This document shows, one piece after another, positions 27,901 through 40,233 of a stretch of DNA of 64,000 nt (the first letter of the stretch is position 1; every line of letters starts with the position of its first letter). Origin of the DNA: Brachyhypopomus gauderio (taxonomy: Eukaryota; Chordata; Actinopteri; Gymnotiformes; Hypopomidae); contig NC_135213.1 of the NCBI RefSeq assembly GCF_052324685.1, forward strand, positions 36,241,824 to 36,305,823, written 5' to 3'. The notes beneath the pieces were generated by a model. That model ran no database searches and was not told the DNA's origin. It saw nothing but the letters and a program-made list of their open reading frames with translations. Position numbers and translations under genes: made by a program.

Positions 27901-29666
27901 TGTCTGCAGGACTCACCACTGCACACGAACCACCTTTGTACTTTCCTAAGCGGAAGCCGACGGTCTTGTCCTCCCCGTCCGCACCCATCCCGATCACGAA
28001 CTCGCACTTGTTACGATATTCAGTCTGCGGGGTGAGACGCGGTCCAGTCATGGCTCGGCGTTCTACTCAGGACGGACCGAGCAGGCCCACTCCTAGCTGA
28101 GCTACAGGAGGGGGAGCACCCCGCCAGTGACTGAACCTAACACCTCATGACCAAGCCCCTCTAACAGGCGACTGATCCAGTTCCTGTTCACCTCTGCGCT
28201 CCTTTATGAAATGAGGCATCGTACCTGCAGAGGTGAAGGTCTGATGGCCTCCAGGGGGCAGCACAGGTCACTGTTCCTGTCCTTCTGCACAAACAGCCAG
28301 GGCAGCATCGCTTTGTTGCAGTTCCCAATTTCCCTGAACGTTTCCAAAACAAACAAAAACAAGACATTAATATGACCACAATGACCCAAATAGATTCCAA
28401 TACAGAGAGTGATTTCTACAGCCAGCTGATGAATCTTTGACCTGCAGGCCCTAAAATACAAACACTAACCCCACCTGGAGCACTAACCCCACCTGGAGCA
28501 CTAACCCCACCTGGAGCACCAACCCCACCTGGAGCACTAACCCCACCTGGAGCACTAACCCCACCTGGAGCACCAACCCCACCTGGAGCACTAACCCCAC
28601 CTGGAGCACTAACCCCACCTGGAGCACTAACCCCACCTGGAGCACTAACCCCACCTGGAGCACTAACCCCACCTGGCCAGCGTCTGCAGGACGGCCTCCA
28701 CATCCCGCTGCTTCTGTCTCAGCTGATCCTCATACGGCACCTTCCACAGGGGCGTGACCACGTTGGCGATCTGGGTGCTGAGGGGCTCGTCCTCCTCTCC
28801 GGCCTGGGCGTGAGCACTCGGCCTCTTGGGGGCGGGCTCTCCTCCGGCTGTGGCCCCGCCCTCCTCCTCCTGCCTGCGTTTCCTGAGGATGGGGTCGGCT
28901 TTGGGCTTGGCCAGGCGGACGCTCAGCACCTTGCCCTTCCACTGCATGCCGTGCACCTGCTTCATAGCCGTGTCCCTCTCCTCCTTCAGGTCAAACCCAT
29001 TTCACTTCGGTCATTATACACACACCCGCCCACTCATGTTGAACATACAGTGTATATAAACATAACATCCTAACTATAGACATTCAAGCTTGCAGAGCCG
29101 CAAACAGATTATTTGGTAAAAAAAAAAAAAGCAAAATAGAGATGCAGGAAAGTTCAGCACAGAGCTCAATCAGGTAAAAACATTATACAGTACATCAGAG
29201 ACAACAGTATAAAGTACAGTGGCACCTGGGACCATGTTGGTGAGTTTAATCACACTGAGACACATTGAGATTGTGTGTAAGGGTGTAGTTTAAGAACACG
29301 TGTGGTGTAGAAGGCATTCAGACTGCTAACCTCATTCTTGAAGGTGACGAAGGCGAAAGGTTTCTTCCCAAAAAGCTTAATCTTGTGCGGCTTGGGCCCA
29401 TGCTTGTTCAAGAACTTCTTCAGTTCGTTAAAGCTGATGTACTTAGGAAGGTTCTGGATCTCCACCTTGAAGATCTCGGAGGTGAAGAGATCCTCTTTGA
29501 TGTAACGGTAGACGCTGGAGGTACCGTCTTCTTCTGCCTTGCCCTCTTTTTCAGGATGAGTCTCCTGGGTTTTAGGCTCCTGGATTTCAGGTTCGGTACC
29601 TGTGTCTTCCACAGGACCTGGAGATGAATCATCTACATTGGAGCGGTCAACAGCCAACTCTGCCAT
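24959..29666 (-). CDS. trmt2a: TRMT2A, tRNA (uracil-5-)-methyltransferase
   Basis: SAM-dependent enzyme that makes m5U at position 54 of cytosolic tRNAs. Twelve exons on the minus strand: 29331-29666, 28673-28983, 28225-28333, 27843-28024, 27154-27268, 26927-27042, 26651-26762, 26310-26432, 25977-26052, 25725-25841, 25403-25499 and 24959-25175; 636 aa in one frame (human 625). An N-terminal RRM (IFKVEIQNLPKYISFNELKK, then KPFAFVTFKNE) is followed by the TrmA/RumA-type fold: SAM motif LLDVCCGTGTIGISLAR, VDPPRAGL, and the catalytic-cysteine region LVYVACNAKAAMNNF, where human has SCNP. The acceptor of exon 2 (about 28983) is weak and could shift by one codon. Tail-to-tail with dgcr8 as in human 22q11.2. 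Introns 2 and 4 hold minisatellites copied from their own donors. Confidence 0.96.
25919..25980. repeat. 31-bp direct repeat in trmt2a intron 9
   Basis: The block ATTGTTAGTTATTGCGAGGT plus TTGC occurs twice in tandem beside the donor of the exon at 25977. Read on the minus strand, the second copy lacks the AACG|GT donor. Confidence 0.7.
27085..27115 (-). mobile_element. LINE/SINE 3'-tail fragment (L2/CR1-like)
   Basis: On the minus strand AGTGAAAGGTGCTATATAAA resembles the conserved 3' tail of fish CR1/L2-type retroposons, also present at 54780-54866. Confidence 0.5.
27499..27853 (-). repeat. Minisatellite that repeats the trmt2a exon 4/donor junction
   Basis: Fifteen units of 22-23 bp, minus-strand form GCAGTACGTCAGGTGTGTGT plus CCC, with variants TACAGCAG and TACAGCGG. 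The first copy overlaps the end of the coding exon (QQYVR, ending at 27843), so the donor CAG|GTGTGTG is iterated along the intron. The array is open in frame with the exon. Confidence 0.95.
28465..28680 (-). repeat. 18-bp minisatellite that repeats the trmt2a exon 2 donor
   Basis: Twelve units, minus-strand form CCAGGTGGGGTTAGTGCT, begin at the exon 2 donor (GCCAG|GTGGGG at 28673) and run into the intron. The unit length is a multiple of three and the array has no stop in the exon frame. Confidence 0.95.
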
Positions 29667-30568
29667 GATGATCTGAAAGCTAGAAGCATTTGAGAATTAG
29701 CACGTCCACATACATGCAGACTCCTCCGTCTCTCTGATCCGATGTATACTCTGAGCCTGTTAGCAGAACCACAGAGATAACACTAAACAAAACGAATTAT
29801 CCGCATTACATGACACGCATAACCACTCCTCGCTGACTACAGAAACGGAAAACAAACCTGATATCCGTGTCTTGCAACAATTAAACTGCTAAAGGATCTA
29901 GCATAAGAACTACAGAGAGAACGTCACGACAGTGTACCGACACATGCAGGCTGCCATTTTCCATCCAAACTGACCCACGTGGCCGGATCAGCGCTTGACA
30001 GAAAAGCGAGCCAAATCAAACTTAATCCTGGTACAATAAATGTCGATTGCGTTTTTTGTTGGCGTTTTTATTTATTTATGTTTGCTTTTATGTAGTAATT
30101 ATACAGTGACAAAACTGTTAATTTAACTTCCAGCACATTTTAATAACGAGGACTTTTATTTTGAAGTAGTGTTTTTCGCACGGGGGGGGGGGGGTTCGTT
30201 TGACACACAAACTTCTAGCTACGTTGCTCCAAGTTTGTGAAGAGTTGACGCTGGACTCGCCAGTCCCGTGAAGCAGAGGCGGTTTTGCTGGCTCACCGAG
30301 TCCGCTACTTCACTTCGTGGGACCTCGCCACGTCCAAACTCTGTGTGGTGTTTCTTTATTTTTGTTTTTTTCCCCCTAGACATCTTTACCTTATCGAGCA
30401 GCCTAGCCTGTTAGCTTAGCCGCGCCGCTCGCGCCGTGTCTTGCGCCCGGAGAGCCAGCAGCTCGCGGCTCGGTTCGTTATCCGGAAAACCCTCAACGAG
30501 ACGATCTGAGCGGACTGAGGTCCGTCCGTTGGTGGCCCGGTTGGGTGAAGGAGACGGGTCGGTCCAGG
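29667..30568. promoter_or_regulatory. Divergent trmt2a/atp6v0a2 promoter region
   Basis: The two start codons face away from each other across 902 bp. A minus-strand AAAATGGCAGCC near 29950 resembles a YY1 initiator for trmt2a. The 30240-30560 part is CpG-rich and leads straight into the atp6v0a2 ATG, so it probably holds its 5' UTR. A G run lies at 30182-30194. Promoter activity is inferred from layout. Confidence 0.55.
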
Positions 30569-33500
30569 ATGGGCTCGCTGTTCCGGAGCGAGGAGATGTG
30601 CATGGCGCAGCTGTTCCTGCAGTCCGCGTCCGCCTACGACTGCATACGCGAGCTGGGCGAACTGGGCCTGGTGGAGTTCAGAGACGTGAGTGCTGGACGT
30701 CCCAGTCGGTTCGTGTTTTAGATTTAAGTGTCCGTGTAACTTCTGCTGTGAAGTAGCTGTGAGGTTCACATTAAGATGACCTAGCTGTCCTGGCCCATTG
30801 AAGTTATGTCGTTACATTACATTTGTGGCGCCCCAGAACTGAGTAAATACACGGATGAGTTTGAATCTGTCAGTGTGTGTACGTGGTTGTTTTATTAGTG
30901 TCGTTTTAAGGATTAAATACCCATTTTAGGGTGTTGTACTGTTCAGGGTGAGTGTCGTTACGGTTTCTGTTTAGACTGCATTCTTGCAGTGTGCCCTTAA
31001 TCTGGATTATTAGGGTTAATATGATTTTTTTTGCTGTTTACACGTGAATGGGCTACTGTGTGGTGTTCTCTCTACTGTGTGGTGTTCTCTCTACTGTGTG
31101 GTGTTCTCTCTACTGTGTGGTGTTCTCTCTACTGTGTGGTGGTGTTGTCTCCACTGTGTGGTGTTGTCGTCTCTACTGTGTGGTGTTGTCGTCTCTACTG
31201 TGTGGTGGTGTTGTCGTCTCTACTGTGTGGTGGTGTTGTCGTCTCTACTGTGTGGTGGTGTTGTCGTCTCCACTGTGTGGTGGTGTTGTCGTCTCCACTG
31301 TGTGGTGGTGGTGATGTCGTCTCTACTGTGTGGTGTTGTCGTCTCTACTGTGTGGTGGTGTTGTCGTCTCCACTGTGTGGTGGTGGTGTTGTCGTCTCCA
31401 CTGTGTGGTGTTGTCGTCTCTACTGTGTGGTGGTGTTGTCGTCTCCACTGTGTGGTGGTGGTGTTGTCGTCTCCACTGTGTGGTGGTGTTGTCTCTACTG
31501 TGTGGTGGTGTTGTCGTCTCCACTGTGTGGTGGTGTTGTCGTCTCCACTGTGTGGTGGTGTTGTCGTCTCCACTGTGTGGTGGTGTTGTCTCTACTGTGT
31601 GGTGGTGTTGTCTCCACTGTGTGGTGGTGTTGTCTCTACTGTGTGGTGGTGTTCTCTCCACTGTGTGGTGGTGTTCTCTCCACTGTGTGGTGGTGTTGTC
31701 GTCTCCACTGTGTGGTGGTGGTGATGTCGTCTCCACTGTGTGGTGGTGGTGATGTCGTCTCCACTGTGTGGTGGTGGTGATGTCGTCTCCACTGTGTGGT
31801 GGTGGTGATGTCGTCTCCACTGTGTGGTGGTGGTGATGTCGTCTCCACTGTGTGGTGGTGGTGATGTCGTCTCTACTGTGTGGTGGTGTTGTCGTCTCCA
31901 CTGTGTGGTGGTGTTGTCGTCTCCACTGTGTGGTGGTGTTGTCGTCTCTACTGTGTGGTGGTGTTGTCGTCTCTACTGTGTGGTGGTGTTGTCGTCTCTA
32001 CTGTGTGGTGGTGGTGGTGTTGTCGTCTCTACTGTGTGGTGGTGTTGTCGTCTCTACTGTGTGGTGGTGTTGTCGTCTCCACTGTGTGGTGGTGTTGTCG
32101 TCTCTACTGTGTGGTGGTGTTGTCGTCTCTACTGTGTGGTGGTGTTGTCGTCTCCACTGTGTGGTGGTGTTGTCGTCTCCACTGTGTGGTGGTGGTGGTG
32201 GTGTCGTCTCCACTGTGTGGTGGTGGTGGTGTTGTCGTCTCCACTGTGGTGGTGGTGTTGTCGTCTCCACTGTGTGGTGGTGGTGGTGGTGTCGTCTCCA
32301 CTGTGTGGTACTGACGTGCCTCCCTTTCTGTTTCAGCTCAACCCAAGTGTGAACGCATTTCAGCGCAAATTTGTCACCGAGATCAAGAAATGTGAAGAAA
32401 TGGAAAGGATTCTGGGTAATGGATCTCAATATTTTTAATCTTAAAAGTGGATTTTATCATAAGTGTGTTGACTTCATATATATGGAAATGCAGAGTTCAC
32501 ACTACTACTTTCTCTACACTCCTGTTCCTTCAGATTCAGGGTTTCATCAGTGCAGTGTGTACAACAAAGGCAATAAGGTTTTGGACACGGACAACTGGTC
32601 CATTTGAGTGTAGAGTTAAACAGGGTTGGAGTAAAACAGGGTGTTCTGTAGTTGGACTTGAATGTCAGCTGTGCTGTGTGTTGAAGGGGGTGTTTACTTC
32701 CTCCCGTGTGAGAGGCAGGTAGACGGTAAATGAAACCACGGTTTGGGTAATGGAATCATAACTAAACTTGGAGTAGAGGAAATGTCTTTGGCAGTAAAGT
32801 TGGCTAACGATGCGTGTCGGTACATTGAGGCCGTGTCCAGGCTAGGGTGTGTTTGTGTGTTAAGGGTTGTGGTTTGTCAGGTTTCGTTTTCAACCATTCA
32901 GCAGTTGTTGTAGTAGACGTGGGGGAAGAGATACTCACCCACTTCATATATTGCACTTTCACTGCTGTCCCAAGACGTAAGGGCCACAACGGTGTAGGAG
33001 CGATCAGTATTTGTTTTCCATGTACTCTTGCCGTGTTCGTTGCAGTAGGCGATGGAGGTTTTTAGTTCTGAGAAGGCTTTGCAGTGTCATGTTCTCAGTA
33101 GATGTGGAGTTGGAGGTGGAGTTAGATGTAGAGTAGTTTTCCTGTGCTATTCAAGCTCCTCCCCTCCATCATGCTGTCATGCTAAAGGTGGTTGCAGGGT
33201 TGTGACCTTCAGCATCATGTGAGGGTGTGTTGTAAACCCTGGCCTCTCCCTCACCAACTGCTCTGAGAACACACTCTTTGTTTGAGCTAAGGAAGCTTCT
33301 CTAAGGGTATTCACTGTATGTGTGTGTGTGTGTGTTATTACAGTGTATCTTCTCAGAGAGATCAAGAAAGCTGACATTGCGCTCCCCGAGGGGGAGGTGA
33401 ACCCATCAGCACCATTACCCAAGCACGTGATGGGTATAATGGTGGGTCTATTAATTATTTCAGTCTGAGAAACAGACATGGGACTTGTAGTTTTCTTTCT

Positions 33501-34651
33501 GTAACTTTTCATTTTTGGTGTTTCAGTGTAGTATTCCATTCACTTGGCCCTTTTACAGAATCTGATTATTGGAACGAATATAAAAAAATAACACTGATCA
33601 TTTTTATTTTATCATGTTTAAATGAACATGTTGAGCATTTTGTAAATAACAGTTTTGTCTCTGCTAAACGTCTGAAATGAACTATTTCACAGATTTGCTT
33701 TCTCACTTTTAAGTGTGAGAGAGAGCCAGACAGTGTTTTTTAGTCCAGTCATCGTTCAGTCTGCGCAACACTGGCCACTGTACATCATAAATACTTCATC
33801 ATGGATTAATCAATAATCCCACAACTTTCCTGTCAGCCCATAGATCCTTCTAGTGAATTCCTCCAGACTGATTGAAGCAGGTCTGCGGTCTGTTTTAATT
33901 TGTCTGGACTGATTAAAGTGTGTCTGTGATCTGGTTGTTTTTCAGGAGCAGCTTCAGAGGCTGGAGCTGGAACTGAGTGAAGTAACCAGAAATAAGGAGA
34001 AACTCCAGAAGAACCTTCTAGAAATGACTGAGTACACTCACATGCTGCGCATCACACGCCACTTTGTGCAGCGCAGCGCAGAGGTAAGCCTCGCCGTTTC
34101 CCACAATGCCCCACACATCAGGGTGGCGTCAGCGGGGTGCAGCGTTAGCATACGGTGCCAGCGGAGCTAACAGGAAGTGAGAGGTAGTGTTGCAGCACTA
34201 ACCTTTGCAGAGTACCATATTAACATCATTGTCCGCTTCCCTTTTAAGGAAGAATACTAGTATGGTGGAATAGCACTTGTTATGAACCTAAATAGCAGTA
34301 GACCTTAAAAAGCAAGTACTGGTTCATGGAAGTAGACCTGCACATGGTGGTAGAACGTAAATAGCATGTACTTGTGTTCCATACAGGTAGGTGTTGTTTA
34401 AGCTGTACTCATACATGGAGTTTTGATTTTGGATTCAGGCCATGTAAAGAGTGTGGGTTCACGCTGGATCTTTCTTAGTGTCAGTGAGAGCCTTAACTAA
34501 TTCCTGCTCCAGTCATCTTGGAGAAACGCATCAGCATGTAGGGGTTCCGCTCACCTGATCTTCCACACCTGTTGTGTGGGGCTGATGTGCTTTTAGAGGC
34601 TCGAAGAGCTCAGGGTGGGTCAGGTCCTCAGGAATCTCTTTGTTGGGATTG

Positions 34652-34686
<35 letters not shown>

Positions 34687-37600
34687 ACACAACAGAGAGA
34701 CACAGCACAGACACAGTATGAAGAGTTCCCTGTCCTTGAGAGAGAATCTGTGATGGACTACACCAGTATGCAGAGACTAGGAGCCAAACTGGGGTAAGAA
34801 GCTTCCCTGCAAGCTCAGTAGGACCTGCACGTTAGTGCTGATCTGGGAACAGTTTCTTGCATCCAGATCCGCCCAGTTCATTCAAGGGGGAAATCTGATC
34901 TCATACCTGCAGCACGTGGTGATGTAATGGTGACACAGTCAAATATCATTCTATTTTCTAATAATTGATTGTTCTTTAATTAATAACACTAAGAACTGTA
35001 GTAATGTAAACAATTGCGCCATTAAAGCAGTGTTTACAGATATAATCCAAAGAGTAAAGAGAAAATTATTAATGAAGTAAAATTAATAACGTTATTCCTG
35101 ATATTCGTAATATTCATTGTGTTATTATTATGATATTACTTCCTGGCTGTTCCTTTTTATTGATCTCGCTGACTCTTCTGTACACTACAGCTCATTAGCA
35201 TGTTTCAGGTCACTATTTGCTCTGTGTGTGTGCGCGCACGCACATGCTTACGTGTGTGCTCATGCAGTTCTGTGTGTGTGTGTGCGGGGGCAGGTTTATC
35301 TCCGGCCTGATCTCCAGAGTGAAGCTGGAGGCCTTTGAGCGTATGTTGTGGAGAGTGTGTAAAGGTTACACCATCCTCAGCTACGGCGAGATAGAGGAGA
35401 CTCTGGAGGAGCCTGTTAATGTAAGAATAATTAATATTAAATATTATAATGAATATTATGATTAACATTTAATATTCTAATTAGTATTTCTGTAATAATG
35501 GTAATACAAATTTACCCAAAACATTTTACACAAAACAAACATTAGTGTTTTCTTGTAGTATGAGATGGGTTTCCCATCAGTGTGTCCCTTAAACTGGATG
35601 AATGAGTTTCTGCCTCTGTAATCAGAGATGTCTGTGTGGACGTGGTGTTCTGTAGTGTTTATGGGACAGGGTGTTTGGAAGTGTTTGTGGGGGATGTGGT
35701 GTTTGGTAGTGTTTGTGGGGTGTGGTGTTTGGTAGTGTTTGTTGGGGACAGGGTTGTTTGGTAGTATTTGTTGGGGACAGGGTTGTTTGGTAGTGTTTGT
35801 GGGGGTGTAGAATTTGGTAGTGTTTATGGGGACAGGGGTGTTTGGTAGTGTTTGTGGGGGCGTGGTGTTTGGTAGTGTTTGTGGGGGCGGGGTGTTTGGT
35901 GGTGTTTGTGGGGGGCGGGGTGTTTGGTGGTGTTTGTGGGGGGCGGGGTGTTGGTTAAAGTCTATGTGTGATGTCGTCTCTGCTGCTGCTTTTAGGGTGA
36001 ACCCACCAGGACTGTGGTCTTCCTCATCTCCTACTGGGGCGACCAGATCGGACAGAAAGTCAAGAAGATCTGTGACTGGTAATGGACTTCAGTATGTGTG
36101 TGTGTGTGTGTGTGTTGGTGTGTGTGGGTGTGTGTGTGTGACGGTACCACTGTGCTCCACAGCTACCACTGTCACCTGTACCCGTACCCCACCAGTAATG
36201 ATGAGAGGGCCATTGTGAAGGACGGACTCCACACACGCATCCAGGACCTGCACACGGTCAGTCCTTCCAGCTGAAGGGGGGTCATGTGATCCACTGAGCC
36301 TACAGTGGGGGTCATGTGATCCGCTCAGCCTACGGCGGGGGTCATGTGATCCACCCGGCCTAAGGAGAGGGGTAATGTGGCTCAGACTGGGTCATCTGAT
36401 CTTGCAGCCTAAAGAGGGGTGTGTCTGTGTCATGTGATCCCGTGATCCCACAGCCTAAACATGGGAGGGGGTCTAGGTCATGAGATCCTGTAGCTGAGAT
36501 CCGTTATGAACCATGTAGTGCAGATGGAATGACTGGCATGCTGTGATTTGAAGATGGCAGCATTTCTGTTCCGTTTGGAATATGTTTTGCGTGTAAAATG
36601 GATCATAGTTTTGTGTGTGGTTCACTTGTTAAACAATAGGAGAGACTGTCATGCGTTTTCCGAGCGTTTACCCTCAGCACGGCTGTCTACATTCACTCAT
36701 TAACATGAAACGTGAAACAGGCCATGTTTGTCCATGGTGATTTTCACCTCAATTGAAATTTGTCCTCCGCATTTACCCATCTGTGCAGTTAGAACACACA
36801 CACACACACACACACACACTAGTGATTACTAGGGGGCTGTGGTGCACACGTGTCCAGAATCGAACCCACCACACTTCGGTCACAAGACCGGGTCCCTAAC
36901 CACCAGACCACGACTGCCCCAATGACTGAATCATTAATACACAGGCTGTTAGTCATTCTCAATGTGCAGCTTTTGGAGGCTTTTTTGCTTAGGTGAGCAA
37001 AGTGATTAGAAGTATGATTGACTTGCTAAGGCAGTGTTGCTCCTTTCTCCACCTGTCGGCCTGACTCCACCTGTCAGCCTGACTCCACCTGTTGTCCTGA
37101 CTCCAGGTGCTCCAGCGGACGGAGGAGTACCTGCACCAGGTGCTGAACAACGCCTCCGAGTCCGTCTTCATCTGGATGATCCAGGTGAGGAAGATGAAGG
37201 CCATTTACCACGTCCTCAACCTGTGCAGCTTCGACGTCACCAACAAGTGCCTCATTGCCGAGGTGTGGTGTCCCGTAAATGACCTGCCCACCCTGCGGAG
37301 GACGCTAGAGGACGCCTCGGTAAGCCCGCTGCGTTTACCACTTGATATTAGGGTTGCAGAGGTAACCGGTTTCACGGTATACCACGGTATTAAAATGCAC
37401 GGTTATCATACCGTGTGCGTTTGCTTATTACCGGTAAAAGGCAAGCCAGCGGAGAAACTCACCCGCGCATGCACAACTCCGCTCCGGTTCAGCTACTCAG
37501 CACACAGCGGTGAGAATGGTAGAAAGTGCATCAGACTTAACACATTTTTTTACAAAAAAAACCTAAAATTAAACAAAAAACTAAACTAAAGTGGCGAAAA

Positions 37601-38720
37601 TGACAATCGCGGTGGCTCCGCTCGTGCGCGAGGGCCTCGCGAGCTGTCGATTCTCGGGGTTGTGCACCTCTTCAATTTTGTAACTTCGCGCGCGCCGTGC
37701 TTCAGCACAATGAACAAAGTCATGTTTGCCGAGTTCATACACCTTTATAAGGTGGAATTATAGCACTTGTACGTCACTTTCAAGGTCCATTTCAATATTT
37801 CCCAGCACGTTAACCTTAAGTTAAATATTTATACATATACTCAAAATGATTCGAAATAATTCGCTTTTATCACATTATTTAATGGTTGTTTATTTTCAAA
37901 ACACCCAATCTTAACGTCTTCATGTTCTCTCATGTTTCGTCCTGGAATTACAAGAGGCTCGTATTTGTTAACGTAATACAAGAGAACTGTTCAGTCAGAC
38001 AGATATTTGTTGTGAAATGAAGTAGTTACAGTTTCAAGCTTTTTCAAGTATTTTAGCCTAAATTCCAGCACTTTTCAAACCTGAAACACATAGCAACATT
38101 AAAATTCATCAGGTGTTCATTCCCCTGTTTTTGAGGGGTGTTTCTTTATACTACCCAGTAGCGAACCGAACCGTGATAAATTTTTTTTCGTCTCCTAATA
38201 AACTGCAATAAAGAATAAAGAAAAAACCGAGATGACAGTATAGCTTTAGAAACGCAATAAACAATAACATTTGTACTAGATAACTTGTTAAGCAAAATAA
38301 GTTTCCAAACAAAATAAGGTTTTACAGCTCCGTGGTTCTCGGAAGCGGAATATGTAAATGAGGACGTCAAAGGACTGAATCGAAACTAGCTAGCGGTGGT
38401 ACGCTAACGACAGCTAGCGTCGCCACAGCGGGCGGAAATTATCATACAGTTAAGCCCCCCACTAAGACGGAAGATATGATTGGTCAATTTTGCTGTCATT
38501 TGAAACTAGTATTGTGCTGAATTATAACTGCCAGGCCCTCTGTAAACGAACAGCGGGCATCACAGTCCTGATAGGGGGAGACACAGGCTCACAGGCTTCC
38601 ACTTAACCCCTCACCTTCCAACACAGATTGAATAGACACGGGTGAATAATTTATTTGCTTATATTTTTGTAGTTGTTTAGATGTCTATTGTAAAACTGTA
38701 AGTAGATAAAATAAAATTGG

Positions 38721-38779
<59 letters not shown>

Positions 38780-40152
38780 GTTTTAAGAATATTTTAGGCC
38801 CTCTGAGAGGGCGTAGAGGGCCCTGACGCTTCCCCACTGATACTACCACATATCGTTTTGGACAACACTGCAAAGAATGTGACGCGGCAAGTATGAACGC
38901 CTCTGCCGTTCACGCGAGGTGTGCGGAGTCGCGCGCTATGGTCACTCGCTAAAGTATAAACCTAGCTTTTTAAGGTCCTTGCTTTCACTGGATGTGAAAG
39001 ACCCCATTAATTTACATGCGTTCATTTTCAAATTCTGACGTGCCTGTTTTTCATATGTTAAAACCAGACTCGGTGTGAAAGCCTTAATATAGAAATCTCT
39101 ATTGTGAGGATCATGTCAGACGTTTACAACAGTTGTTGATCAGACACTGACCCAGGCTCAGTTTATCAGATATTAAATAATTTAAACTTAAATAATTGTA
39201 CTGAAATGCATGATTTAGGTTTCTCTAATTTTGCAGTATTTATATAAACATGTGTACAGCTTATTTTTTTAAAGGACACATTTTGTATACAATAGTTCCA
39301 GGTTTCTACAATAAATAGTTAATTGAACAAAAAAAAAACTTTTGTTGTAATTTCAGTGTATCTTTTAATAATATATGTAACAAACTGATACCGTGGTATT
39401 TTCTGAGACGGTTATCATACCGTGAAAATCTCATACCGTTGCAACCCTACTTGATATCAGCTGACCCTAGCCTACAGCGGTCATGTGAAGAACAGCTCAC
39501 TAGCTGGTACCTAATGTGTTTTTTATCAGCCATGTTTGGCTGTGAATGGACATGTACAAGACTGCCCCCCTTTGGCCTTTACACTGTACTGCAGACTGAA
39601 AGCACATTAACTGTGTTGATAGTTATAGATAAAAGCCTATTACTGTGAAACTGAATGAGCTTTGCACCCAGTGGAACCCAGTGAACAAAAAGATTATATC
39701 TAAGGCCCAAACACTGGTTTGCAGTTCTGTAATCACTGACTGACTGTCAGTTTATTTAAAAAATGTCTTTAATGCATTATGAAATTATGGTATCATTTCA
39801 TTCTTAGCAGAATCTTCCTCACTCTGGGTTTTATTACATTTACATTAATTACACTGTTAATTATTATTAATAATTAATTACATTTGTCTTTCAGAGAAAA
39901 AGTGGTGCTACCGTCCCGTCATTCGTCAATCGTATCCCTAGCAACGACACTCCACCCACTCTCATACGGACCAATAAGTTCACGTCAGGCTTTCAGAACA
40001 TAGTGGATGCCTATGGAGTGGGCAGCTACAGGGAGGTAAACCCAGGTGGGCATCTGACCGCAGGAGTCCTGGTGTTGGGCCTCACACTCTACCATGTGTA
40101 ACGTGAACACTTCAGGAAACCACCTCACTTTGAGCAGTGATCACTCTGCCCG

Positions 40153-40233
<81 letters not shown>

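Noticed and set aside
27499-28680. Regular short repeats that could suggest a CRISPR array
   Set aside because: Units are contiguous without spacers and lie in introns of a vertebrate gene.
31031-32438. Several 140-250-codon frames ([22 protein letters not shown])
   Set aside because: Products of the intron 1 minisatellite, open on both strands.
36860-36920. tRNA gene on the minus strand
   Set aside because: Box A and B are present but the acceptor stem does not pair and the sequence continues as a SINE found elsewhere.
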